Notes under the pieces: generated by a model
Database searches by the model: none
What the model was told of the DNA's origin: nothing
What the model saw: only the letters and a program-made list of their open reading frames with translations
Position numbers and translations under genes: made by a program
Shown: positions 42,551 to 50,705 of the stretch, in pieces
How the letters are laid out: each line of letters opens with the position of its first letter
How positions within the stretch are numbered: the first letter of the stretch is position 1
DNA from: Thermodesulforhabdus norvegica
Lineage (GTDB): Bacteria > Desulfobacterota > Syntrophobacteria > Syntrophobacterales > Thermodesulforhabdaceae
Length of the DNA: 51,137 nt
Assembly (NCBI RefSeq): GCF_900114975.1
Contig: NZ_FOUU01000013.1
Span: 1 to 51,137, forward strand
Direction: 5' to 3'

Positions 42551-43519
42551 CTATCCCTGTTCATAAACATCGCGAAATCTACGGAATTCATCAATAAAGT
42601 CATCAACCATTTGCTCAAGGTCATATCGAGGCTCCCAGCCCCATTCGACCCGGGCCGCCGAATCGTCAAAAGTGATCCGTCCAAGTTCTTTTAACAAAAA
42701 GGTTATTTCAGGATCCGGTCTAAAGCTCAATTGCGCATTCGGAATTTTTGACTTAACCACAGCGACCAATTCTTCGGCAGAGAAAGGCGGTGCAATCCCG
42801 CCGATGTTATATATTCTGGTTTTCAGCGCCAAACCATCTGCTCTTGCAAGCATTAGCAAAGCCCTGGCCGCGTCTTTGAAATAAAGAACCGGACACCGCG
42901 TATCGGGGTTGCAGGGAATTACGTAAGGCTCGTTCATTAATGGTTTCTCTATGGCCCAGGAATTGTAAATTGACATGTGAGCCGTTCTCGCTCCCGGGCC
43001 TACCACGGATGGGAGGCGAACTCCCCGGAAGTCCAGCCCAAATCGCCTGGAATAATATCTCCCGAGAAGCTCGCCAAAAACCTTTGTTACCCCATACATA
43101 CTTGTGGGACGCTGCGGTGCAAAATCGTCCACAATGGGCGAACTTAAACCTTCGCTAAAGGTCGCGATTGAGCTGCCGTATATGACCATGCCAGTATCTT
43201 CGAGACGGCAGGCTTCGAGCACATTATAAGTCCCCACGACATTGGCCTGGAAAGCCTCCCAGGGAGAATTCTCCGAAGGTAGTGACAGCAAGCCACCCAG
43301 ATGGAAGACCCTGTTTATCCTGAACTTCCTGAAGCAGTTCAGAATCTCCGACAGATTGCTAAGAGAACCCCTCACGTAGGAATAACCATCCCTGTAGCGC
43401 AGGAGAACACCCCTTGGTGGTGCGATGTCAAAGAGAACCGGCCTTTTGCCCTCTTCAATAAGCAATCGAGCCAGAGCCGATCCCAAAAAACCTGTCCCGC
43501 CGGTAATTAAATCAGCCAT
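42551..43519 (-). CDS. Threonine-dehydrogenase-like extended SDR
   Basis: The 322-residue protein is an NAD-dependent epimerase/dehydratase-fold enzyme. The NAD motif is ITGGTGFLGS (5-14); the catalytic Tyr and Lys are in SMYGVTKVFGELL. That segment, and the following YYSRRFGLDFRGVRLPSVV, are typical of the UDP-galactose-epimerase-like L-threonine 3-dehydrogenase. It probably oxidises a beta-hydroxy acid to its beta-keto form. Being directly upstream of BKACE, it is well placed to make that enzyme's substrate. UDP-sugar activity is less likely here. Confidence 0.8.
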   Translation of the reverse strand: MADLITGGTGFLGSALARLLIEEGKRPVLFDIAPPRGVLLRYRDGYSYVRGSLSNLSEILNCFRKFRINRVFHLGGLLSLPSENSPWEAFQANVVGTYNVLEACRLEDTGMVIYGSSIATFSEGLSSPIVDDFAPQRPTSMYGVTKVFGELLGRYYSRRFGLDFRGVRLPSVVGPGARTAHMSIYNSWAIEKPLMNEPYVIPCNPDTRCPVLYFKDAARALLMLARADGLALKTRIYNIGGIAPPFSAEELVAVVKSKIPNAQLSFRPDPEITFLLKELGRITFDDSAARVEWGWEPRYDLEQMVDDFIDEFRRFRDVYEQG

Positions 43520-43552
43520 ACTCTCCCTCTAACATCCTTCCTCGATACTCCG

Positions 43553-44770
43553 TCAGTCGCTTTTCGACATCTTACAGCCCGTTTCTTCACATGGAACTTC
43601 CACCTCTTTGGCGGGAATCATAACGGGCTCGCCAACATAGGCGTGATCATAGAATTTATTTTCCTTTACCACTTCGGCTATCCAGTAGGGAACCTGAGCC
43701 TGATGATCACAGGGTCTCATGTACCAGGTCCCCGCAGGCCCTTCGAAAGTCAGTCCTTCCCAGGCGGATATAACCTTTTCGGGATCCGCCGAACCTGCCT
43801 TTTTAACGGCTTCCGCCCAGAACAAAGTGGCAGTGTAAGCCTTCCCTCTCAGCCAAGATGGGTAATATCCCTTTTCCTTGAAAAATCCCTGCAGGAACTC
43901 CTGATTTAGCCTGCCGGGAATCGAAAGCATATAAATCTCTGCGCCAACAGACCCGATAACAGCCTCGTCATCGCCTAAACCTTTTATTAATACGTCGTCG
44001 TTAATGTAGTAGCAGAGGAATTTGACATTCAGCCCCATAGATCTTCCCTGCTTCAGTAACAAGGACAGGTCATTACCCCAGTTAGGAGTGAAAATAACGT
44101 CCGGTTTAGCAGCTATAATCTGACTGATATAGGGAGCATAATCCTTGTTGCCCAGGGGATGATAAATTTCGGCTACCAGTTCAATATTCGGATCTAGCTC
44201 TTTTATTTTCTTTTTGAAGGCAGCCATTGCTTCGTGTCCGAAGGAATAGTCCTGAGCTATGCCGGCAATCCTCTTGTAGCCTTTTCTAACAGCCCAGAGG
44301 GCCAGTGCATAAGATCTTCCATCCGTGCTGCCTCCGGGTCGGAAAAAATGCCGGTTACACTTTTCACCCGTAAGACTTGATGCGTCCATACCGTAGGTAA
44401 AAAATATGCCCTTGTGTTTTTCCACCAATTCCGACATTGCCGCTCCAACAGAGCTTCCCGTGCCTCCGCAGAAGAACTTGACATTATCCTTCATAATAAG
44501 CTTTGTTGCCTTTCTTACCGCTACGTCCGGCTTTACTTCCGAATCTATCGGTATCACCTCCACCTTCCTGCCCAGCAACCCTCCGCCATCGTTTATTACC
44601 TTCACGGCATATTCAACGCCTTCCAGGTACCTCTCGCCGATATCCTTGAAAGTCCCAGACAGTGGTTCCACAACACCTAGCTTTATGGTGTCTTCGGCCC
44701 CTGCCATGCCCGTACAGGCAATACCCACCAACATAAACACCGAACACAATAAGGCCATCTTTCTCAACAT
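43553..44770 (-). CDS. ABC transporter substrate-binding protein, Liv type
   Basis: The 405-residue protein has a signal peptide (hydrophobic core LLCSVFMLVGIAC, cleavage after GMAGA near residue 25) and the periplasmic-binding fold of Leu/Ile/Val-type binding proteins: IKLGVVEPLSGTFKDIGERY, then IDSEVKPDVAVRKATKLI and GGTGSSVGAAMSEL. Many members bind amino acids, amides or aromatic acids rather than branched-chain amino acids. It lies downstream of the transporter genes and just upstream of the SDR and BKACE genes, so the ligand is probably the substrate of these enzymes. The C-terminus has an unusual CEETGCKMSKSD tail. Confidence 0.9.
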   Translation of the reverse strand: MLRKMALLCSVFMLVGIACTGMAGAEDTIKLGVVEPLSGTFKDIGERYLEGVEYAVKVINDGGGLLGRKVEVIPIDSEVKPDVAVRKATKLIMKDNVKFFCGGTGSSVGAAMSELVEKHKGIFFTYGMDASSLTGEKCNRHFFRPGGSTDGRSYALALWAVRKGYKRIAGIAQDYSFGHEAMAAFKKKIKELDPNIELVAEIYHPLGNKDYAPYISQIIAAKPDVIFTPNWGNDLSLLLKQGRSMGLNVKFLCYYINDDVLIKGLGDDEAVIGSVGAEIYMLSIPGRLNQEFLQGFFKEKGYYPSWLRGKAYTATLFWAEAVKKAGSADPEKVISAWEGLTFEGPAGTWYMRPCDHQAQVPYWIAEVVKENKFYDHAYVGEPVMIPAKEVEVPCEETGCKMSKSD

Positions 44771-44844
44771 TGGAATCCCTCCTCTGGATTTAAATATTCA
44801 ACCTAAAAAACACAGGCTGCTGCCTTTGTTGCCCGGGAAAATAT

Positions 44845-45552
44845 TCAGACTTCTAAATAGGTCATCCTTATATCCTCTGCCTTCATCAAATCCTCTCTGG
44901 TCCCTTCGAAAACGATCTGCCCCTTGTTCATAACGTAAAACCTGTCACCCATTTTGATTGTTGCTTTGAAATTTTGCTCTACCATGAGAATGGACACCCC
45001 ATCCTCTCTTATACGGGAAAGAATACCCAGTATCTCCTTTGCCATTAAAGGAGCCAATCCCTCAGTGGGTTCGTCAACCAGAAGAACCTCCGGGTTGCCC
45101 ATGAGAGTCCGAACAATCGTGAGAATCTGTTGTTCACCTCCGGACAGGTGCTTACCCAGATTATTCCGTCTCTTCTTGAGCACAGGGAAAGTCTCATAGA
45201 CTCTCTCCAACGACCATGAATTACCCCCGTTATGACAACCTTTTTTCATCCCGATGAGCAGGTTTTCTTCCACCGTAAGGCTTCCGAAAATTCTTCGTTC
45301 CTCCGGAACAAACCCTATACCCAGTCTTGATATCTGAAATGGCCGAAGTCCGATCAATTCCTGACCTTTAAAGGTTATGCTTCCAGACCTTGGCGGGACC
45401 AGACCGATAATGCTTTTGAGTGTCGTCGTTTTCCCAACTCCGTTTCGGCCCAGAATGCAAACAATCTCTCCCGCATTTAAACCAAGTGACACACCGTGAA
45501 GAACATGGCTCTGTCCGTAATAGCTGTGAATTTCTTCAACCTTAAGCAACAC
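44845..45552 (-). CDS. livF: ABC transporter ATPase, LivF type
   Basis: The 235-residue protein has Walker A GRNGVGKTT (35-43), the LSGGEQQ signature, Walker B VLLVDEPTEGLAP and a switch His after MVEQN. This, with the short length, matches LivF. It pairs with LivG to power the LivHM permease. It lies three bases after livG and 74 bases before the binding-protein gene. Confidence 0.94.
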   Translation of the reverse strand: MLLKVEEIHSYYGQSHVLHGVSLGLNAGEIVCILGRNGVGKTTTLKSIIGLVPPRSGSITFKGQELIGLRPFQISRLGIGFVPEERRIFGSLTVEENLLIGMKKGCHNGGNSWSLERVYETFPVLKKRRNNLGKHLSGGEQQILTIVRTLMGNPEVLLVDEPTEGLAPLMAKEILGILSRIREDGVSILMVEQNFKATIKMGDRFYVMNKGQIVFEGTREDLMKAEDIRMTYLEV

Positions 45553-45554
45553 CC

Positions 45555-46307
45555 TTACTCCTCTCCCAGGTAGGCATCCTTAACCCTTTGATCGTTCCTG
45601 ATTTTCTCCGGACTGCCCGAAGCTATAATCACGCCGTGATGCAGGACCGAGATGGTATCGGCAAGCGAAAACACTACGTCCATATCGTGTTCTATGATAA
45701 TCAGCGTTCTGCCACGGGTAATTCTGTCGATCAGTTCTATAACATTTTTGGTTTCCTCACGGGTCATACCGGCAGTCGGTTCGTCCAGAAGAATCAAATG
45801 CGGGTCCAGTGACAGTGTGATGGCTATTTCAAGAGCTCTCTGTTGGCCGTAAGCAAGAGAGGTCACCGGTCGATCCATCAAATCGTAAAGACCCACAGCT
45901 TCTATAATCTGTTTTGCCCGTTCCACCAGTTCTCGTTGCTCAACCGGACGCCTGAAAAAGCTGTATTTCAGGCCCCTTTTACTTCTCACACCAGCGAGAA
46001 CGTTTTCTAAAACGGTAAGGCCCTGGAAAACATTGGTAATCTGGAAAGACCGAGCAATCCCCATCTGGGCAAGAACATCAGGGCTCAGCCCGGACACATC
46101 ACGACCTCGATAATAAATGCGACCTGAAGAAGGTTTGTATTTACCAGTAATGATATTGAAAAGAGTCGTCTTACCCGCACCGTTAGGGCCGATTACGGCA
46201 TGCCGCTCACCGCGCTTAACTATGAGATCCACACCCGACAATATTTCAAGGCCCGAAAAATCTTTACAGAGTTTCTCTATCCGAAGCACTTCAAGAGATT
46301 CGTTCAT
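45555..46307 (-). CDS. livG: ABC transporter ATPase, LivG type
   Basis: The 250-residue protein has Walker A GPNGAGKTT, the signature SLAYGQQRALEIA, Walker B LILLDEPTAGMTREET and IIEHDMDVV. The longer insert (SKRGLKYSFFRRPVEQREL) is typical of LivG. Its start overlaps the livM end by 17 bases. Confidence 0.94.
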   Translation of the reverse strand: MNESLEVLRIEKLCKDFSGLEILSGVDLIVKRGERHAVIGPNGAGKTTLFNIITGKYKPSSGRIYYRGRDVSGLSPDVLAQMGIARSFQITNVFQGLTVLENVLAGVRSKRGLKYSFFRRPVEQRELVERAKQIIEAVGLYDLMDRPVTSLAYGQQRALEIAITLSLDPHLILLDEPTAGMTREETKNVIELIDRITRGRTLIIIEHDMDVVFSLADTISVLHHGVIIASGSPEKIRNDQRVKDAYLGEE

Positions 46308-47337
46308 TTTGCTTACACCCTATCTGAGCAGATACATTCCGAAAACCAAAGGGCTTAATGTTCTTGCAAAACACCATACCCCGGACACGGTCTTTCAAGA
46401 AAAAACACAAGCCAGAAAGCCCCTGTGGCATATAGAGAACCATCAGCACAAATATAAGCCCCATTATCAGCGGCCATCTATCGGTCAGGTCGCTCAGAAA
46501 ATCCTGCAGGTGAATATAGACGGCAGCACCGAGAATCGGCCCCCAGAACGTGGACATACCCCCGATAAAGGTCATCAGCAACACGGCCGTGGTCATATCA
46601 ATACTTACGGCATTTACCGACACAAACTCAAAATGGAGGGCATAAAATGTCCCGGCCACACCGGCCAGCGTGCCGGTAAACACGAAGAGAATAAGTCTGG
46701 TAACATGAGGATTATATCCGACGAATTTCATTCGCTCTTCGTTTTCTCGAATCAACACAATGGTTTGCCCCATGGCGGTGTGCGTAAAATACCAGCAATA
46801 GGCAATCAGCAACCCCAACGTAATAAAGGTGAAGTAATAAAAAGCCACAGGGCTGGAAAGGCTGATGGTAAAAACCCCAAAATCCAAACTCGGCCGGGAA
46901 AGACTCAGACCGTCATCACCACCGGTAACGGAATACCACTTGGTGGCTATGGCATAGAAAAGGTAATTGAATGCGAGGGTAAGCAAAGCAAAGTATGCAC
47001 CCTTTTGCCGTAGTAACAGACCCCCTATGAGTAAACCTATTGCGGCGGTAATTATGGCACTGACAAAAACGACTCCCCATAGGGAAATTCCCGGAATGTG
47101 ATTGACGAGTAGAGCGGCTAAATACCCCCCGGTACCGAAAAACAAGGCATGCCCGAAAGACAGCAGTCCTGCATATCCTAACAAAAAATTATAACTGATC
47201 GCATAGAGAGAAAATATGATCACTTCGGTAAGCAAGCTAACCCGATACAGCGGTAGAACAGCGGGAGCAATCAGAAATACGGCTATGAGAGCGAAGACAA
47301 ATATTAACCTGCGTCTGGTATTACCTTTACCCATCAT
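46291..47337 (-). CDS. livM: ABC transporter permease, LivM type
   Basis: The 348-residue membrane protein has about nine hydrophobic helices and the LivM hallmark GYAGLLSFGHALFFGTGGYLA, plus YNPHVTRLILFVFTGTLAGVAG. It overlaps livH by four bases and livG by 17. Its final 35 residues form a soluble tail. Confidence 0.93.
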   Translation of the reverse strand: MMGKGNTRRRLIFVFALIAVFLIAPAVLPLYRVSLLTEVIIFSLYAISYNFLLGYAGLLSFGHALFFGTGGYLAALLVNHIPGISLWGVVFVSAIITAAIGLLIGGLLLRQKGAYFALLTLAFNYLFYAIATKWYSVTGGDDGLSLSRPSLDFGVFTISLSSPVAFYYFTFITLGLLIAYCWYFTHTAMGQTIVLIRENEERMKFVGYNPHVTRLILFVFTGTLAGVAGTFYALHFEFVSVNAVSIDMTTAVLLMTFIGGMSTFWGPILGAAVYIHLQDFLSDLTDRWPLIMGLIFVLMVLYMPQGLSGLCFFLKDRVRGMVFCKNIKPFGFRNVSAQIGCKQNERIS

Positions 47338-48194
47338 CTTTCCTCGCCGAACAAACCTGAAGGTTTTACAATGAGTACCAGCGCCATGAGGAGATAAATG
47401 AGTGCGAGAGAAAGTTTTGGGATCAGTAGCGCGCCAAATGATTGTAACTGCCCTATGATCAAGGAAGCCACCATGGCCCCTCCCAGACTACCGAAGCCAC
47501 CCACGACAATGACAACGAAAGCATCGATCAGAATGTCCGTGGCCATTCCCGGATATGTCGTGAGCAGAGGCCCTGCTATGACTCCGGCAAAACCGGAAAG
47601 AGCCGCCCCGGCTGCAAACACCCCCGTGAAAAGAAGAGGAACATTAATGCCTAGAGCTTCGACCATTTCCGAATCGTTTACGGACGCCCGAATTATGATC
47701 CCCAGGCGGGTCTTGTATATTAAAAGAGACATTAGCAGAGCGACCAACAAGCCGCAGCCGAAGATTAAACACCGATATGCAGAATAGGTTACACCGAAAA
47801 TTTCTATCTGCTTATTGAGAATTTCTCCTATGTCTACCGTCAGAGGGTAATTTCCCCAGATTAGCTTGACCAGTTCTGTAATGATATAGGCGAGCCCGAA
47901 AGTTAGCAGGAGTTCATGTAGATGCCCGAATCTGTGAACTCTACGCAGGAGAAGTCGTTCGACCAAAAAACCCAGGATGAATAAAAGCACTGGGCATATA
48001 AGAATTGACAGCAAGAAAGACTGCGTGGTCTTAAGAACAGTGTACGAGAAATAGGCCCCAAGCATGTAAAAAGCAGCGTGCGCGAAGTTAAGAATGTTCA
48101 TCATGCCAAAGACCAAAGTTAAACCCGAGGAAACGAGAAACAACAACCCTGCATAGGCAAGTCCGTGCAAGAAAAAGACGAAGATTTCTGTCAT
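47334..48194 (-). CDS. livH: ABC transporter permease, LivH type
   Basis: The 286-residue membrane protein has about eight helices and the LivH hallmark SGLTLVFGMMNILNFAHAAF near the start, then VRRLLLRRVHRF-like basic segment and RASVNDSEMVEALGINV. It forms the channel with LivM. It starts about 55 bases after the dehydrogenase gene at 48251. Confidence 0.93.
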   Translation of the reverse strand: MTEIFVFFLHGLAYAGLLFLVSSGLTLVFGMMNILNFAHAAFYMLGAYFSYTVLKTTQSFLLSILICPVLLFILGFLVERLLLRRVHRFGHLHELLLTFGLAYIITELVKLIWGNYPLTVDIGEILNKQIEIFGVTYSAYRCLIFGCGLLVALLMSLLIYKTRLGIIIRASVNDSEMVEALGINVPLLFTGVFAAGAALSGFAGVIAGPLLTTYPGMATDILIDAFVVIVVGGFGSLGGAMVASLIIGQLQSFGALLIPKLSLALIYLLMALVLIVKPSGLFGEER

Positions 48195-48250
48195 GGGACA
48201 CTCCGTACTAAATGATAGTATTAGGAGATCCCCGGCGGCCTGAGCCCGGC

Positions 48251-49198
48251 TTAATCGCCGTTCATGAGACGAAGGACTTTCAACAGAATCGCGTCCCTCT
48301 TAGCAATCAACTGCTGAACCTTATCCTTCGTCCACGAGTAAAAACCCCGGCCCGCTTTAACGCCTGTGAATCCACTTTCGACAAGGTTTTCAAGCTTTGG
48401 GGACGGAACAGGAGAGTTATCAAGATAAGGAAAGAGGTACTTTTGAACTTCATACGTGAGGTCCAGACCTGCAAGGTCTGCGGTCTCAAAAGGGCCGATA
48501 AAGCATAGACGCAATCCGAAACCGAATTTAACAACCTTATCTACATCTTCCGCACTGGCAACACCTTTTTCCACCAGCGAAATCGCCTCTCTCCACATTG
48601 CGTGCTGCAAGCGATTACCCAGAAAACCCGGCACATCGCGGAGAACCCTCACGGGTTCTTTCTTTACCCTTTTCATCAGCCTGCAAACCCCTTCAAAAAC
48701 CTCCTCTGAGGTGTAAAGCCCTTTCACAATTTCGACACAGGGTAGAATGTGCGGAGGGTTCCAAAAATGGGTCCCCACAAAGCGCTCTCTGTAGGAGAGA
48801 CTTTCACTTAACTCCGTTATGCTGATAGCCGAAGTATTGGTACATACAACAGTCTCAGAACCGATTATATGCTCTAATTCCCGGAAAAGTTCCTTTTTTA
48901 GACCCTTATTTTCGTTTATGGCTTCTATTATCACATCGGCAGAACCGGCAGCCTCAGAAATCGATGAACAGACCCTGATGTTCTCCAGACATTGATTTGC
49001 ACGGCTATTATCGGTGATCCCAAGAAGCATAAAGATTTCAAGGTTCTTTTTGATTCGCTGTCGAAGGGTTTTCAAGGCATCATCGTTGGCATCATAAACA
49101 GAAACCCTGTAACCTTCGTGGGCAAAAATCTGAGCGATCCCATGCCCCATCAATCCCGCACCGATGATCCCTATATTTTTTACGGAATCCGGTTGCAC
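48251..49198 (-). CDS. 3-hydroxyacyl-CoA dehydrogenase-type oxidoreductase
   Basis: The 315-residue protein has the NAD motif GIIGAGLMGHGIAQIF, the INENKGLKKELFRELE segment with the usual lysine-rich helix, the catalytic His in GTHFWNPPHILPCVEIV, and RDVPGFLGNRLQHAMWREA before a C-terminal dimer domain. The FWNPPH form, against the HFFNPP of classic beta-oxidation enzymes, is seen in relatives that use free hydroxy acids such as carnitine. GTG at 49198, five bases after AGGAGG, is the likely start; TTG at 49201 is too close. It is the first gene of the transporter/BKACE run and would oxidise a beta-hydroxy substrate. Confidence 0.88.
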   Translation of the reverse strand: MQPDSVKNIGIIGAGLMGHGIAQIFAHEGYRVSVYDANDDALKTLRQRIKKNLEIFMLLGITDNSRANQCLENIRVCSSISEAAGSADVIIEAINENKGLKKELFRELEHIIGSETVVCTNTSAISITELSESLSYRERFVGTHFWNPPHILPCVEIVKGLYTSEEVFEGVCRLMKRVKKEPVRVLRDVPGFLGNRLQHAMWREAISLVEKGVASAEDVDKVVKFGFGLRLCFIGPFETADLAGLDLTYEVQKYLFPYLDNSPVPSPKLENLVESGFTGVKAGRGFYSWTKDKVQQLIAKRDAILLKVLRLMNGD

Positions 49199-49271
49199 CA
49201 AAACCTCCTCACATCAAGAGGTTCTTTCTAACAGGAACCCATAAGCCAGCACAGAATCCATCCTGGCAACC

Positions 49272-49300
49272 TCTGTACTCCATCAGGAAACATATGTCAA
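49272..49300 (-). promoter_or_regulatory. Possible promoter of the transporter/BKACE operon
   Basis: On the minus strand a perfect TTGACA (49295-49300), 17 bases, then TACAGA (49272-49277, 3/6) lies about 70 bases before the first gene of the run. Confidence 0.4.
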
Positions 49301-49603
49301 CTAATTTTTTCCTTGTGTTGAAAATAATTCCCGCTCCGTCCAGCTGATCCATCCTGGTCGTTAAAGTGCGGCGGCATATGGACTGGACCGGGTATGAAGC
49401 CCACAACAGAGCTCTGGCAGGATAGATACCAAAATTCGCCCAGAAAACAGCGGCTGGTTTATCAATTGTGACCAAACAGATTTATTTCCCTTACATCCAC
49501 CCTGCCCCGTATCCTGGCTTAAAATATTATTCCGCAACGCCGTAGAATGCCGAAAGGGCGGTAAATCCCCTTTGGTATAAAAAACCATGAAGTAGCTTCT
49601 TGC

Positions 49604-49628
49604 CCCGCCTTGCACAGCGCGGGTTTTT
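49604..49628 (+). terminator. Terminator-like hairpin with no gene upstream
   Basis: A 5-base-pair CCCGC/GCGGG stem (49604-49608 with 49619-49623) is followed by TTTTTGATTTT on the plus strand. No plus-strand gene precedes it within 12 kb, so it may end a small RNA or an attenuated leader. Confidence 0.35.
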
Positions 49629-49635
49629 GATTTTA

Positions 49636-49651
49636 AGTGACCGAAATCACA
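49636..49651. promoter_or_regulatory. CRP/FNR-family operator candidate
   Basis: AGTGA, six bases, TCACA matches TGTGA-N6-TCACA at 9 of 10 positions. It stands about 210 bases before the methyltransferase start and 440 bases before the divergent transporter operon. Confidence 0.45.
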
Positions 49652-49859
49652 GATTAAATAATAATTTATTTGACATATTCGTTTTATACATTTATTGAAC
49701 CAAATGTCTTATTTTGGAGATTATTTAAATATCTGATCGTATAATTGTCTGTCTTGAAACTGGGCGTTTTTGATGTCAGTGAATATCACTAAACATTAGC
49801 GAAAATCATACGATATTAAGCCTGAGAATGCGTTTATCGAAAAATAAGGAGGAAATATC

Positions 49860-50639
49860 ATGCAATTATCAAGATACAACATAAAATTCCCCCTAATCGA
49901 GCCAAATCGCCTGGATCAGGACGAAGCATTCTTTTTTCTACTTGAGAACGGAAACAAAACGAGAATCCGGTTCCACGATTACGCTGAAATATACAAGCGC
50001 CCCGGACTGTATGAACAGCTCTTCTACCGCAGGCTCAAATGCTGTTCGCCTCAAAAAGTCGTCGAAACCCTGGCCAAGGTGCTCAGAGACAATCTTATCA
50101 ATGTAACAGAACTCCGCGTTCTGGATCTGGGAGCGGGGAACGGCATGGTAGGAGAGCAGCTTCATGCCCATGGGGTGGCCCGTGTGGTCGGCGTGGATAT
50201 TGTTGAAGAGGCTCACAGGGCCTGTGAGCGGGATCGGCCCGGAATTTACGACGCCTATTATGTCTGTGATTTTACGAAGCTGGAGGAAGCCTTCAGGGAA
50301 CATATTGCTTCGTGGCAATTCAACTGCCTCACCTGTGTGGCGGCTCTGGGCTTCGGTGATATTCCGGTAAGGGCCTTTGCCAATGCCTTCAATCTCGTAT
50401 GTGATTCTGGATGGATCGCCTTCAACATAAAAGACTCCTTCGTTTTAAAAGAAGACAGAACGGGTTTTTCAAGATTGATCCGAACTTTGATAAACAACGG
50501 AATTCTGGAAATTCATCATCTGGAAAGATACAGGCACCGGATATCAATAGACGGAAGGCCTCTCTTTTACTATGCAATCGTAGGCCGTAAGATGAGCCAT
50601 ATCCCAGACGAGATGGTCAACTCAATTGCAACAGGCTAA
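49860..50639 (+). CDS. Class I SAM-dependent methyltransferase
   Basis: The 259-residue protein has motif I LDLGAGNGMVGEQL (about 88-101), VVGVDIVEEAHRA as motif II and a typical seven-strand methyltransferase core; the first 75 residues are a family-specific helical extension. The target is unknown; the C-terminal half (FNIKDSFVLKEDR) recalls small-molecule methylases. AAGGAGG lies eight bases before the ATG. metK follows 66 bases downstream on the same strand, so donor synthesis and this enzyme may be co-expressed. Confidence 0.8.
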   Translation: MQLSRYNIKFPLIEPNRLDQDEAFFFLLENGNKTRIRFHDYAEIYKRPGLYEQLFYRRLKCCSPQKVVETLAKVLRDNLINVTELRVLDLGAGNGMVGEQLHAHGVARVVGVDIVEEAHRACERDRPGIYDAYYVCDFTKLEEAFREHIASWQFNCLTCVAALGFGDIPVRAFANAFNLVCDSGWIAFNIKDSFVLKEDRTGFSRLIRTLINNGILEIHHLERYRHRISIDGRPLFYYAIVGRKMSHIPDEMVNSIATG

Positions 50640-50705
50640 AGAGCTGGCCCAAAAAGCTGCATCTTTATTTACAAAAATCCTAAACAGAAAGATGGAGGTG
50701 TTTTT

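Larger units (their letters stand above)
49301..49859. other. Non-coding stretch upstream of the methyltransferase gene
   Basis: The gap from 49199 to 49859 holds two minus-strand frames (49209-49475 and 49361-49615) without ribosome sites or family features. On the plus strand a hairpin (AAAGGG at 49553 with CCCTTT at 49568) is followed by the terminator-like hairpin at 49604. Downstream lies a CRP-like site (49636-49651), an AT-rich segment to 49745 and a palindrome AGTGA-ATA-TCACT (49778-49790). It is unusually long for this compact window. Confidence 0.5.

Noticed and set aside
49209-49615. Two overlapping minus-strand frames (88 and 84 codons)
   Set aside because: They overlap the likely promoter of the transporter operon, lack ribosome sites and have no family features.
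50640-50705. SAM or SAH riboswitch before metK
   Set aside because: The gap is only 66 bases and shows no conserved core or terminator.
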